A stretch of 64,000 nucleotides of DNA from Pedobacter sp. (GTDB lineage Bacteria > Bacteroidota > Bacteroidia > Sphingobacteriales > Sphingobacteriaceae): the NCBI GenBank assembly GCA_031119475.1, contig JAVHXV010000010.1, forward strand, positions 53,776-117,775. Direction: 5' to 3'. Positions 51,660-59,529 of this stretch are shown piece by piece (within the stretch, counting starts at the first letter, position 1; each line of letters opens with the position of its first letter). The notes under the pieces are model-generated. The model did no database searches, had not been told where the DNA came from, and saw only the letters and a list, made by a program, of their open reading frames with translations. The translations under genes were made by a program, and so were the position numbers.

Positions 51660-54600
51660 TTAGCTTCCTGCTTCAAGTGCAGCATCCTTATCGTTCAACG
51701 GTTCAAATTCATCAACCGGTTTTGGTTTCTTTTTGAACCATCCTTTGATTGCCCTTGAATTTTTATCCATCACAATGTACATGCAGGGAACCAAAATCAA
51801 GGTCAGGAATGTGGCAAAACTTAATCCGAAGATCATTGTCCACGACAATGGGCCCCAGAAGGCAACATTATCTCCACCAAAATAAATGTGCGGATTTAAA
51901 TGCGTAAACAACTTCACAAAGTCGATATTCAATCCAACAGCTAATGGGATCAATCCCAACATGGTTGCGGTTGCGGTCAGCAACACTGGCGTCATCCTGG
52001 TTTTTCCGGCTTCGATAACTGCTTCTTTTACCGTAAGCCCTTGGCTCACCAAAAGTTCGGTGAACTCTACCAATAAGATACCGTTCCTTACCACAATACC
52101 TACCAAGGCTACAATGCCCAACATTGACATCATCACCGAGAATGGCATGTTAAAGATGATACATCCGCCAAGTACCCCGATTAAGCTGAACAATACTTCT
52201 ACCAAAATAATGATCGGCTTACTGATCGAATTGAACTGGGTAACCAAAATGATCAAGATCAGCGCAATGGCCGTAAAGAATGCTGTGCCCAAGAAGCCCA
52301 TGGTTTCTGCCTGTTCTTCCTGATCACCTGCCATTTTGATCTCTACGCCTGCTGGCACCTTAAATTGCGCAACTTCCTGGGCTACATTGCCTACTACTTG
52401 GTTCGGGTTAAATTCGCCCAGAACGTTAGAAGAGAGGATGATGATCCGCTTTTGCTGCTTACGCTTAATGCCGCCATATGTGTTTACATATTGGATATTG
52501 ACGAAAGATGAAATCGGCACCTGCCTGATCTGCCCACCCATTGCCATATCGCGATAGGTCATTTTCATGTTGCGGAGCACTTCAAGGTTGTTTTTCTGCT
52601 CATCTTTGGCACGCACGTTAATTTCATAATCCTCATTATCATCACGGAATTTCGAAAGTTCGCGGCCATAAAGGGCAGCGCGCAGGTCTCCGGCAATCTG
52701 GCCAGAGTAGATGCCCTCACGGTTTGCCCTTTCCCTATCGATATCAAAAACAACTTCTGGTTTGTTGTTCTGAAAATCGGATTTGAGCTCTTCAACACCC
52801 GCAATCTGCTTGCCTACAAGGTATTTCTTCAGTCTTTCAGAAGTGCTGACAATCGAATCAAGGTTGTCGCCGGTAATCTCTATACTGATTGGCTTGGCAG
52901 TAGGTGGACCTCCCTGCTCTTGTGCAACCGAAATTTCGGCACCAGGAATTCCTTTCACCGCGCTGCGGATCTTCTCTAGATATTCGGAAGTATTTACGCC
53001 ATTTCTTTTGCCAAACTCAACAAAAGCAACGGTCACTTTTCCTTTATTTGGATATTCGCCCTGGTCTTCATCCTGTGGATCGGTTACACCTTTGGTTACA
53101 TTCGAAATGATGGAAGTAACAACGGGATCAACTTTTCCATCTTTTGAAAGCACGGCAGTTACTTTTTGCTCTACTTTTCTCACCACTTCATTGGTATAAG
53201 CCTGATCAGTACCTACTGGAAGGCCTACATACACATATACAAAGTTCGGATCGGCAGAAGGGAAGAAGATCACTTTTTGGTAGCCGCTCATCACCAAGGC
53301 AAAAAAGAGCATGAGCGTGGCAAAAAATAAGCCGAATGTTCCCCAGATTAGTTTCTTCGGATGCTCAACAGCCCAATTCAATAGCTTCACATATCTATTT
53401 TGGAAACCTGGCCAGACCTTGTTCTGGAAAGTCTTTACCGCATTCTCCAAGAAATAATGGTTCAATAGGTAAAGGATAATGATAAAGACCATAAAGTTGC
53501 CAAAACCAAAGTTTCCGGCTGCGGCACCGATTGCATAGGCCACAATGGCCGCAATGGCTAATATGATTGTTGTTTTCTTGGTCTTTTTATCGAAGGTAGG
53601 TTTTTTATTTGCCGAGTGGTCATCATGTTCCATAAAATCTACCGCAAAAACAGGGTTGATGATATAGGCTACGATCAAAGAGGCAAATAAGGTCACGATC
53701 AGTGTCAAAGGCAAGAAATACATGAACTTACCAATGATGCCCGGCCAGAACAATAGCGGGAAGAAAGGCGCCAATGTAGTTAACGTTCCAGAGAATACAG
53801 GTACAAAAACTTCGCCTGCAGCCATTTTGGCGGCTTTAACGATTGGGACTTTTCCGTTATCGAAGATCCTATGCGTGTTTTCGATTACGACGATGGCGTC
53901 ATCTACCACAATTCCCAAGCCCAACAGGAAGGAGAAGAGCACGATCATGTTCATGGTAAAACTGAAGCCCAAAACCCCGCCCAATAGAGGCATGAAAAGG
54001 AAGGCAATGAACATGGAAAGCGGCACAGACAGCGCCACGAAGATTGCATTCTTAACGCCCATGAAGAACATGAGGATGATGGTAACCAAAATAAAGCCGA
54101 TGATGATGGTATTGATCAGATCATGCAAAGTTACACGGGTCTGGTCTGATTGGTCTCCGGTAATTTTGATGTCCAATGTTTTTGGAAGCGATTTCGCCTT
54201 CATTTCAGTGATGATCTGGTTGATCTTATCAGAAGCCTCGATCAAATTCTGTCCAGAGCGTTTTTTAACGTTGAGGGTAATTACGTTCTTTCCATATAAA
54301 CGGGCATAACTGGTCTGCTCCTTGAAGGCATCCTTAACGTCGGCAATATCCCTCAGGTAAACGGCTGCACCAGTAGGGGTCTTGATTACCAGGTTCGCAA
54401 TTTCCTCTGCATTTTTAAATTCCTTTTTAACGTTCAATGTACGACGAAGGCCATCCATCTTCACGGTTCCGCCAGATGCGGTCAAGTTTTCATAGCCAAC
54501 CGCATTCTGGATGTCGGAAAACGAAATCTGTGCGGCAGCCATCTTGTTCATGTCTACGTTGATCTGGATTTCTGGATCCAGTGCACCGACAATATCCACG

Positions 54601-55136
54601 CCAGAGATCTCAGGCAGGGCTTCAATCCTGTCCTGGATATCGTCTGCATATTCCTTCAATTTCTTTAGGTCAAAGTTGCCCGAAATATTGAGATACATGA
54701 TCGGTAGGTCGGAAAGGTTGATGTCCTGTACGGTCGGATCATCCGGAAGGTCATTTGGCAAATCCTGCTTGGCCTTATCTACCGCATCCTTAACCCGCTG
54801 CTTGGCATCCTTAATATCTACATTCGTTCCAAACTCTGCAGTAATGATCGAAAAATCCTGATAAGAGTTGGAGGTAACCTTTTTTAGTCCCTGTGTACCC
54901 TTGATCTGTTTTTCGAGCTGCTTGGTCACCAAATTCTCCATATTTTCTGGAGAAGTACCCGGATAGACCGTCTGTACGAAAATTTTAGGGATGATTACCT
55001 CCGGAAAGTTCTCCTTTGGCGTAGAATTATAGGCAAAGAGACCAGCTATCGTAATCATGATCGTTATGATGTAAATAGCCGTCTTATTATCTATGGCCCA
55101 GCTAGAGGGACCAAATTCTTTGTTAACGTCTTTCAT
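51660..55136 (-). CDS. RND efflux pump with extra segments
   Basis: HAE1/AcrB-family permease of 1158 aa, about 110 longer than usual. The core is normal: TM1 (AIYIITIMITIAGLFAY), porter domain starting with PKENFPEVIIPKIFVQT, TM4 relay pair GIVVDDAIVVIEN, and TM10 region IVALVGIVVRNGILLVEF. The extra length is mainly an insert at about residues 500-565, between TM6 and TM7: a charged Lys-rich linker and two hydrophobic segments (TIILAIAAIVAYAIGAAAG; FMVFIIILYLLNHYF). A second, smaller insert (LFTHLNPHIYFGGDNVAFWG) precedes the last helix. It is the last gene of the tetR-led operon. The drug range is unknown. Confidence 0.9.
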   Translation of the reverse strand: MKDVNKEFGPSSWAIDNKTAIYIITIMITIAGLFAYNSTPKENFPEVIIPKIFVQTVYPGTSPENMENLVTKQLEKQIKGTQGLKKVTSNSYQDFSIITAEFGTNVDIKDAKQRVKDAVDKAKQDLPNDLPDDPTVQDINLSDLPIMYLNISGNFDLKKLKEYADDIQDRIEALPEISGVDIVGALDPEIQINVDMNKMAAAQISFSDIQNAVGYENLTASGGTVKMDGLRRTLNVKKEFKNAEEIANLVIKTPTGAAVYLRDIADVKDAFKEQTSYARLYGKNVITLNVKKRSGQNLIEASDKINQIITEMKAKSLPKTLDIKITGDQSDQTRVTLHDLINTIIIGFILVTIILMFFMGVKNAIFVALSVPLSMFIAFLFMPLLGGVLGFSFTMNMIVLFSFLLGLGIVVDDAIVVIENTHRIFDNGKVPIVKAAKMAAGEVFVPVFSGTLTTLAPFFPLLFWPGIIGKFMYFLPLTLIVTLFASLIVAYIINPVFAVDFMEHDDHSANKKPTFDKKTKKTTIILAIAAIVAYAIGAAAGNFGFGNFMVFIIILYLLNHYFLENAVKTFQNKVWPGFQNRYVKLLNWAVEHPKKLIWGTFGLFFATLMLFFALVMSGYQKVIFFPSADPNFVYVYVGLPVGTDQAYTNEVVRKVEQKVTAVLSKDGKVDPVVTSIISNVTKGVTDPQDEDQGEYPNKGKVTVAFVEFGKRNGVNTSEYLEKIRSAVKGIPGAEISVAQEQGGPPTAKPISIEITGDNLDSIVSTSERLKKYLVGKQIAGVEELKSDFQNNKPEVVFDIDRERANREGIYSGQIAGDLRAALYGRELSKFRDDNEDYEINVRAKDEQKNNLEVLRNMKMTYRDMAMGGQIRQVPISSFVNIQYVNTYGGIKRKQQKRIIILSSNVLGEFNPNQVVGNVAQEVAQFKVPAGVEIKMAGDQEEQAETMGFLGTAFFTAIALILIILVTQFNSISKPIIILVEVLFSLIGVLGGCIIFNMPFSVMMSMLGIVALVGIVVRNGILLVEFTELLVSQGLTVKEAVIEAGKTRMTPVLLTATATMLGLIPLAVGLNIDFVKLFTHLNPHIYFGGDNVAFWGPLSWTMIFGLSFATFLTLILVPCMYIVMDKNSRAIKGWFKKKPKPVDEFEPLNDKDAALEAGS

Positions 55137-55148
55137 TTTTATAAGATT

Positions 55149-55214
55149 TGAGTATGGAGATAGGAGACACGAGACGATATGCTCTCATGTCCCGCATCTC
55201 GCGTCTAACATCTG
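55149..55214. repeat. 7-nt array in two inverted halves, GAGATAG / GCATCTC
   Basis: Left half GAGTATG, GAGATAG, GAGACAC, GAGACGA; right half ATGTCCC, GCATCTC, GCGTCTA, ACATCTG, which is the same word type reversed. It fills the gap between the adaptor and pump genes of the second RND operon. Confidence 0.82.
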
Positions 55215-55215
55215 C

Positions 55216-56301
55216 TTAATACTTGACCGGATCGCCTTCGTTCACGTCGTCGATACCGGTTACCACCACTTTATCTCCTTCGGTCAATCCCGAAAGGATT
55301 TCAGTCTTGCCATCAATTGTTCTTCCGGTTTTTACGGTGCTGCGTTTTGCTTTCCCTCCTACAACCGTGATCACATATTGTCCGTTTTCTGCATTTTGGA
55401 TGGCGGTTACCGGCACTACAATGGCATTCGGATTTTTATAGTCGACCACCTTTAACACGGCAATCATGTTGGCCCGATATTTTGGGTTCGATGGCAACTT
55501 AACTTCGATGTTGAAGCTTCTTGATGCCGGGTCGATGACCTTGGCGGCAAATGTGACCTTAGTGTTCAAACTGTCTGGGATATCTGGAAAAATTACTTTG
55601 ACATCATCGCCCTGATTGATCTTGCCCAGATAAGACTCGGCAACCTGTGCCTTTGCCTTTAATACATTGGCATTGACCACGCGGATGGCAGAGGCACCTG
55701 GGGCTACCGCCTGACCAACTTTAAGATCCATTTGTTCGATGCTTCCGCTAATTGGCGATTTGATTTTATACATTGCCTGTTGCGAGCGCAATACACCCAT
55801 CTGTCTTTGCAGACCTTCTTTTTGGGTTTTTGCATTTAGGTATTGTACTTCGGTCCCAATTTTTTGGTCCCAAAGGTTTTTCTGGCGGTTGTAAAGATTG
55901 GTAGCCAAGTCCAACTGGGTCTGTAGTTGCGAAATGCTCTGGCGAAGTACCTGATCATCGATTTGTGCAAGTACCTGGCCTTTGCTTACTTTTTGGCCAA
56001 TGACCGCGTATACTGCGGTAACTACACCTTGAGCTTCAGGGGTAACCTGTACGTTCTGCTCTGCGTCTACTTTGCCCTGAATTTCAACATAGTTGTTAAA
56101 TAGGGTCTTCTTCACGTCGAAAACGCTTACTTCTTTGGTACTTACGCTATCTTTTGCGCCCAATTTGGTTTCTAGTTCCAAGATTTTGGCATCCAATTCG
56201 GTTCGCTGTTTTTTAAGGTCAGCTAGTTCAGCTTTGGGATCCTTCTTTTGTGAGCATGCAGCTAAAAGTGCAATGGCTGAAATGAATAATAACTTCTTCA
56301 T
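55216..56301 (-). CDS. RND efflux adaptor lipoprotein
   Basis: Membrane fusion protein of 361 aa with a lipoprotein signal (LLFISAIALLAAC, Cys near residue 16). A charged coiled-coil stretch (PKAELADLKKQRTELDAKILELETKLG) comes before the barrel-sandwich halves (NNYVEIQGKVDAEQNVQVTPEAQG; IKSPISGSIEQMDLKVGQAVAP), followed by the beta-barrel and membrane-proximal domains. It matches AcrA-like adaptors and pairs with the TolC and pump genes of the same operon. Confidence 0.9.
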   Translation of the reverse strand: MKKLLFISAIALLAACSQKKDPKAELADLKKQRTELDAKILELETKLGAKDSVSTKEVSVFDVKKTLFNNYVEIQGKVDAEQNVQVTPEAQGVVTAVYAVIGQKVSKGQVLAQIDDQVLRQSISQLQTQLDLATNLYNRQKNLWDQKIGTEVQYLNAKTQKEGLQRQMGVLRSQQAMYKIKSPISGSIEQMDLKVGQAVAPGASAIRVVNANVLKAKAQVAESYLGKINQGDDVKVIFPDIPDSLNTKVTFAAKVIDPASRSFNIEVKLPSNPKYRANMIAVLKVVDYKNPNAIVVPVTAIQNAENGQYVITVVGGKAKRSTVKTGRTIDGKTEILSGLTEGDKVVVTGIDDVNEGDPVKY

Positions 56302-56323
56302 TGTATGGGGATTTTTTGTAAGA

Positions 56324-57661
56324 TTAATAATTGATGTTTCCTAAAGCCTTGTCTAGATTTACTTTGTTGATGAGCATATCATATAAAGCGTTAATATAAT
56401 TGTTTTGTGCTTCTTTAAGCGAAGTTTCGGCCGTCGTTACCTCTAAGCTTGAACCTACGCCCTGGTCATATTTAACTTTCGTTACACGCAATACCTCTTT
56501 CGCCAGATCCATGTTCCTTTTTTGGTTTTCTAAGGATTTCTGGCCATTCAGGTAAGTTGTACGTGCCTGCGAAACCTCCAGGTCGATGGAATTCTGCAGG
56601 TTGATCAGGTTGTTGTCCGTTTTGAGCGATTCCAATTTCGCATTGCGTAGATCATATAACTTTTGTCCACCAGAATAGATCGGAATGGATAACCTCAGGC
56701 CAATCACCGTGGTCGGGAAGCGTTTGTCATAAAGATCTCCGAACTTATCGGCCTGAAAATTGGCAGATGTGCTTCCGAATGCAGCCAGAGAAGGCAGGAA
56801 CAGACTTTTGTAACGTTTCACATCAAGTTCGTTCAGTTTCTTCTGTGTTTGCAACAGCGAATATTCGATCCGTTTGTTATAAGTAAGCCCATCGCCTAAC
56901 ACGGGGGTTGTATTGGTATTGATATCGCTGATGCGATCGGTCAATTGTAGTGAACTGCCAATGCTCATGCCCATCTGAAATTTGAGCAGGTTCACATTGA
57001 GAGCAAGCAGCCTGATTACGTTTTCACGTTCAGTCAGCAAATTGTTGTTCAGTACAGTCAGGCGGTCAACATCGATTTTCTCAGCAAATCCGTTTTTGAA
57101 CAGTTGCTCGGTGTCATTTAATGATTTTTTCAATCTTTCGATGTTGGCGTCGATCAAAGTCAGCTGTTCATTATTTACCAATACCGAATAATAGGCCTTG
57201 GTCACTGCAACTGCAGTTTCGATCCTAGTCCGCGCCGTATTCTTCACTGATAGTTCCTTGTAGGTTTTTGAGGCCTGTAGGCCAACGAGATAAGATCCGT
57301 CAAATAGCAATTGGTTGAGCTCCAATCCAATGCCTGAATTGTATTTTACACCAAATGTAACCGGGATCTCGGTTCCTGGCTGACCAAAAAACTCCCCGGG
57401 GATCAAACTGGTAGGGACTTTTAGGTAATCCTGAAAACTTGCATTGGCACTCACCTGCGGTAAACCGATGCCAATGGTCTTTTTAACCGTGTTGATGGCA
57501 ATCTGTTCATCGATCTTGGCATTTTTAATGCTGATCTGATGATTTTGCGCATAGTTGATGGCATCTTGAAGAGAAAAGCTTGCCGTGGTGTCTTTTTGCT
57601 GAGAAAAAGCGGGAGTAGCAATTCCTAAACAAAAAATTAAACTATAAAGTAACTGTTTCAT
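56324..57661 (-). CDS. TolC-family outer-membrane protein
   Basis: Outer-membrane efflux channel of 445 aa with a signal peptide (QLLYSLIFCLGIATPAFSQ). It shows the two long helical repeats of the family; YNSGIGLELNQLLFDGSYLVGLQASKTY and KYDQGVGSSLEVTTAETSLKEAQNNYINALYDMLINK (each cited partly) include the barrel and equatorial regions. It is 8 bases after the tetR stop and 22 before the adaptor start. Here the channel gene precedes the adaptor, unlike the first efflux operon. Confidence 0.9.
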   Translation of the reverse strand: MKQLLYSLIFCLGIATPAFSQQKDTTASFSLQDAINYAQNHQISIKNAKIDEQIAINTVKKTIGIGLPQVSANASFQDYLKVPTSLIPGEFFGQPGTEIPVTFGVKYNSGIGLELNQLLFDGSYLVGLQASKTYKELSVKNTARTRIETAVAVTKAYYSVLVNNEQLTLIDANIERLKKSLNDTEQLFKNGFAEKIDVDRLTVLNNNLLTERENVIRLLALNVNLLKFQMGMSIGSSLQLTDRISDINTNTTPVLGDGLTYNKRIEYSLLQTQKKLNELDVKRYKSLFLPSLAAFGSTSANFQADKFGDLYDKRFPTTVIGLRLSIPIYSGGQKLYDLRNAKLESLKTDNNLINLQNSIDLEVSQARTTYLNGQKSLENQKRNMDLAKEVLRVTKVKYDQGVGSSLEVTTAETSLKEAQNNYINALYDMLINKVNLDKALGNINY

Positions 57662-57669
57662 ATATATAA

Positions 57670-58293
57670 TTAGGGTTGAGTAGATTTTTGTTGGTATGTT
57701 TTAATTAATTCCAGCCCTTTGGTATTACAGATGCCATATAGGAAATGTTCTGTAATTTCGACCATGACCTGTGCGATGCTGTATTTATTGCTCAAGGTGT
57801 AGTGGCTATGTTGTTGGCTAAAAAGCAGATCGACCTGTTCCAGGCGCATCTGGGTTAAAATATCAACGTTAAGTTCTGATCGATATAGGCCTTCTTTTAT
57901 GCCGCGTTGCAAATTGTTTTTAATGGTTGTACCCAGATTCTTTTCCTTGAAGCTCTTAAAAATCAGCCAGGCTTTTGGGTGATATTTTTGGAGATCATAG
58001 AAAAGTTTAGGGTTCATATTTGCTAACAATCCGTTGATGTTCACTATCGCAAAAAACATTTCTTCTACCGCATCGGCCGCATTGGTCGCACAGGTATCCA
58101 TGGTACAGTCCTGATTGTCCAGTTTATCCTGGATCAGAATGGTTACCAATTCATCCTTATCACTGAAGTGCTGGTAGATCGTTTTTTTGGACATGCCCAA
58201 ATGTTTGGCAATATCGTCCATCGTCACACTCTTAAAGCCATATTGGCAAAAAAGTTTATCCGCTTCAGCAATGATATAAGCTTTTACTTCCAA
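57670..58293 (-). CDS. TetR family regulator of the RND operon
   Basis: TetR-type repressor of 207 aa. The N-terminal helix-turn-helix is standard: ADKLFCQYGFKSVTMDDIAKHLGMSKKTIYQHFSDKDELV (about 11-50). The C-terminal ligand-binding part is not recognisable by sequence. Its start codon appears to be TTG (58293): an in-frame stop lies two codons upstream, the first ATG would delete half of the DNA-binding domain, and AGGA is found 7 bases before the TTG. It probably represses its own operon through the palindrome at 58325-58352. Confidence 0.88.
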   Translation of the reverse strand: MEVKAYIIAEADKLFCQYGFKSVTMDDIAKHLGMSKKTIYQHFSDKDELVTILIQDKLDNQDCTMDTCATNAADAVEEMFFAIVNINGLLANMNPKLFYDLQKYHPKAWLIFKSFKEKNLGTTIKNNLQRGIKEGLYRSELNVDILTQMRLEQVDLLFSQQHSHYTLSNKYSIAQVMVEITEHFLYGICNTKGLELIKTYQQKSTQP

Positions 58294-58315
58294 TTTTTAA
58301 TCCTCATTTCGGACG

Positions 58316-58346
58316 CAAAACTATGGAAACTTTTTTTAATCCCAAA
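58316..58346 (-). promoter_or_regulatory. Promoter of the tetR-efflux operon
   Basis: On the minus strand TTTG (58346-58343), 19-base spacer, TAGTTTTG (58323-58316): an excellent Bacteroidota promoter. The -33 lies inside the end of the small upstream gene. Confidence 0.78.
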
Positions 58347-58352
58347 GTTTCC
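58325..58352. promoter_or_regulatory. TetR operator palindrome GGAAACTTT-N10-AAAGTTTCC
   Basis: Perfect 9-base inverted arms (58325-58333 and 58344-58352) separated by 10 bases, covering the spacer and -33 of the tetR promoter. The position is ideal for autorepression; binding is inferred. Confidence 0.72.
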
Positions 58353-58500
58353 TGATTAAATTTTTTAATTCTTCTGCGAGTGTTGGCTTTTCTGCATTGA
58401 AAATCAATTGTCCATTCATAGAGTCGGCCTCAATTTTGTAGGTCATCTCGTCCAATAACGGTTTCTCGCTCCTTTCTGATTCTGTTGCTGCATTTTCCAT
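58336..58500 (-). CDS. Small acidic protein (54 aa)
   Basis: Reading frame of 54 residues from ATG 58500 to a TAA at 58338-58336, upstream of tetR on the same strand. It begins MENAATESERSEKPLLDEM, continues through YKIEADSMNGQLIFNAEKP and ends with a predicted helix (TLAEELKNLIRKLWD). Codon use resembles true genes, and there is no signal peptide. Its end overlaps the tetR promoter and operator. No family is recognised. It may be an independent gene or the first of the operon. Confidence 0.5.
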   Translation of the reverse strand: MENAATESERSEKPLLDEMTYKIEADSMNGQLIFNAEKPTLAEELKNLIRKLWD

Positions 58501-58590
58501 GGTACAAAAAGAAGAAATATGCCTTTAATAAAATAGCCGCTGTCGGTGAATGTCGGATTTAACTAGGTGAATGGGGAGGGAAGGTAGTGG

Positions 58591-58640
58591 GAAGTCTGGA
58601 GATGGCAGTCAAAAAGTCCGGAAGTCCAGAAGTCCAAAAC
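58591..58640 (+). repeat. Degenerate 8-nt array, AAGTCCAG type
   Basis: Words AAGTCCGG, AAGTCCAG, AAGTCCAA preceded by weaker copies. The reverse complement is the word at 23196-23235. Confidence 0.75.
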
Positions 58641-58738
58641 AGCGTAGACCAAAGTAACAATTATGGATTTGAAGGGAAATTAACTGCTCACTTTAAAAAA
58701 ATTAATATCTTCGAAATGAGATTAAGATTTGTCATGGC

Positions 58739-58783
58739 TTTCAACTTATCGCCTACAACTTGCAACCTTTAACCTGCAATAAC
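58739..58783 (+). repeat. Degenerate 7-nt array, ACAACTT type
   Basis: ATCGCCT, ACAACTT, GCAACCT, TTAACCT, GCAATAA. Similar in kind to the array at 18672-18740. Confidence 0.65.
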
Positions 58784-58809
58784 AAAATTTTCGGTCTACG
58801 TTAAATCAA

Positions 58810-59391
58810 ATGAAAAAAGGAAGAATTGAAGCTTTTAGCGACGGCGTAATTGCCATTATCATAACCATTATGGTGTTGGAATTGAAGGTGCCGCATAACC
58901 ATGATTTTGCTGCATTGTTCCAGTTGTGGCCGGTATTTTTGAGCTATGTGCTCAGCTTTATCTATGTTGGCATCTATTGGAATAACCATCACCACATGTT
59001 TGCCGTAGTGAACAAGGTAAATGGTGCCGTACTGTGGGCAAACCTCCACCTGTTGTTCTGGCTGTCTATGATTCCATTTGCAACCGCTTGGATGGGTGAA
59101 AATCATTTTGCGGCCCTGCCCATCGCCCTCTATGGATTTGTGCTCTTGATGAACGGGGTAGCCTATTCCATCCTTACCACGCTACTCATCAGGCATCACG
59201 GTCATGAATCGGTACTCTACAAGGCAGTTGGCAGCGATTTCAAAGGCAAGCTATCTGTAGCCTGTTACCTCATTGCCATTCCCTGTGCTTTTTGGCAGGT
59301 TTGGCTTTCTGCGGCCATCTATACCTTGGTAGCCCTCATCTGGCTCGTGCCCGATAAAAGGATCGAACGCGTGGCGACGGATAGTTTATAG
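58810..59391 (+). CDS. TMEM175 (DUF1211) family membrane protein
   Basis: Integral membrane protein of 193 aa with about six helices, related to prokaryotic TMEM175 potassium channels. The selectivity-helix signature RIEAFSDGVIAIIITIMVLEL is at the N terminus. Further conserved parts are FLSYVLSFIYVGIYWNNHH and NLHLLFWLSMIPFATAWMG. Ion conduction is inferred from the family. The final codons (AGT TTA TAG) are part of the heptamer array that follows, so the C terminus may have been set by that repeat. Confidence 0.85.
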   Translation: MKKGRIEAFSDGVIAIIITIMVLELKVPHNHDFAALFQLWPVFLSYVLSFIYVGIYWNNHHHMFAVVNKVNGAVLWANLHLLFWLSMIPFATAWMGENHFAALPIALYGFVLLMNGVAYSILTTLLIRHHGHESVLYKAVGSDFKGKLSVACYLIAIPCAFWQVWLSAAIYTLVALIWLVPDKRIERVATDSL

Positions 59392-59500
59392 TTATCAGTT
59401 CACAGTTATCAGTTTTTAGTTAATAGTTATCAATAAGCCATGACCTATCAAGCATAAGTGATGAACTATAAAACTATCGGCTACCAACTATAAACTATAA
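59381..59500. repeat. 7-nt array with inverted arms, ATAGTTA type
   Basis: About eight 7-base words (ATAGTTT, ATAGTTA, TCAGTTC, ACAGTTA, TTAGTTA) starting inside the coding end of the previous gene. An inverted copy follows at 59464-59500; the 13 bases 59381-59393 are exactly complementary to 59486-59498. Confidence 0.88.
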
Positions 59501-59505
59501 TCGGC

Positions 59506-59513
59506 TATATTTG
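59506..59513 (+). promoter_or_regulatory. Candidate -7 element of murB
   Basis: TATATTTG, 16 bases before the murB ATG, matches TAnnTTTG. It abuts the end of the ATAGTTA array; no good -33. Confidence 0.5.
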
Positions 59514-59529
59514 AGCTTTATTTCAAAGC

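Larger units (their letters stand above)
58501..58809. other. Intergenic region with arrays
   Basis: 309 bases without a recognisable gene, between the small minus-strand gene and the TMEM175-like gene. It contains two degenerate arrays (58591-58640 and 58739-58783), and AT-rich DNA between them that may include promoters in both directions, none of them exact. Confidence 0.5.

Noticed and set aside
53722..54309. Plus-strand open frame of 195 codons inside the second RND pump gene
   Set aside because: Antisense to conserved membrane-segment codons; the Met/Thr/Ile-rich sequence is a by-product.
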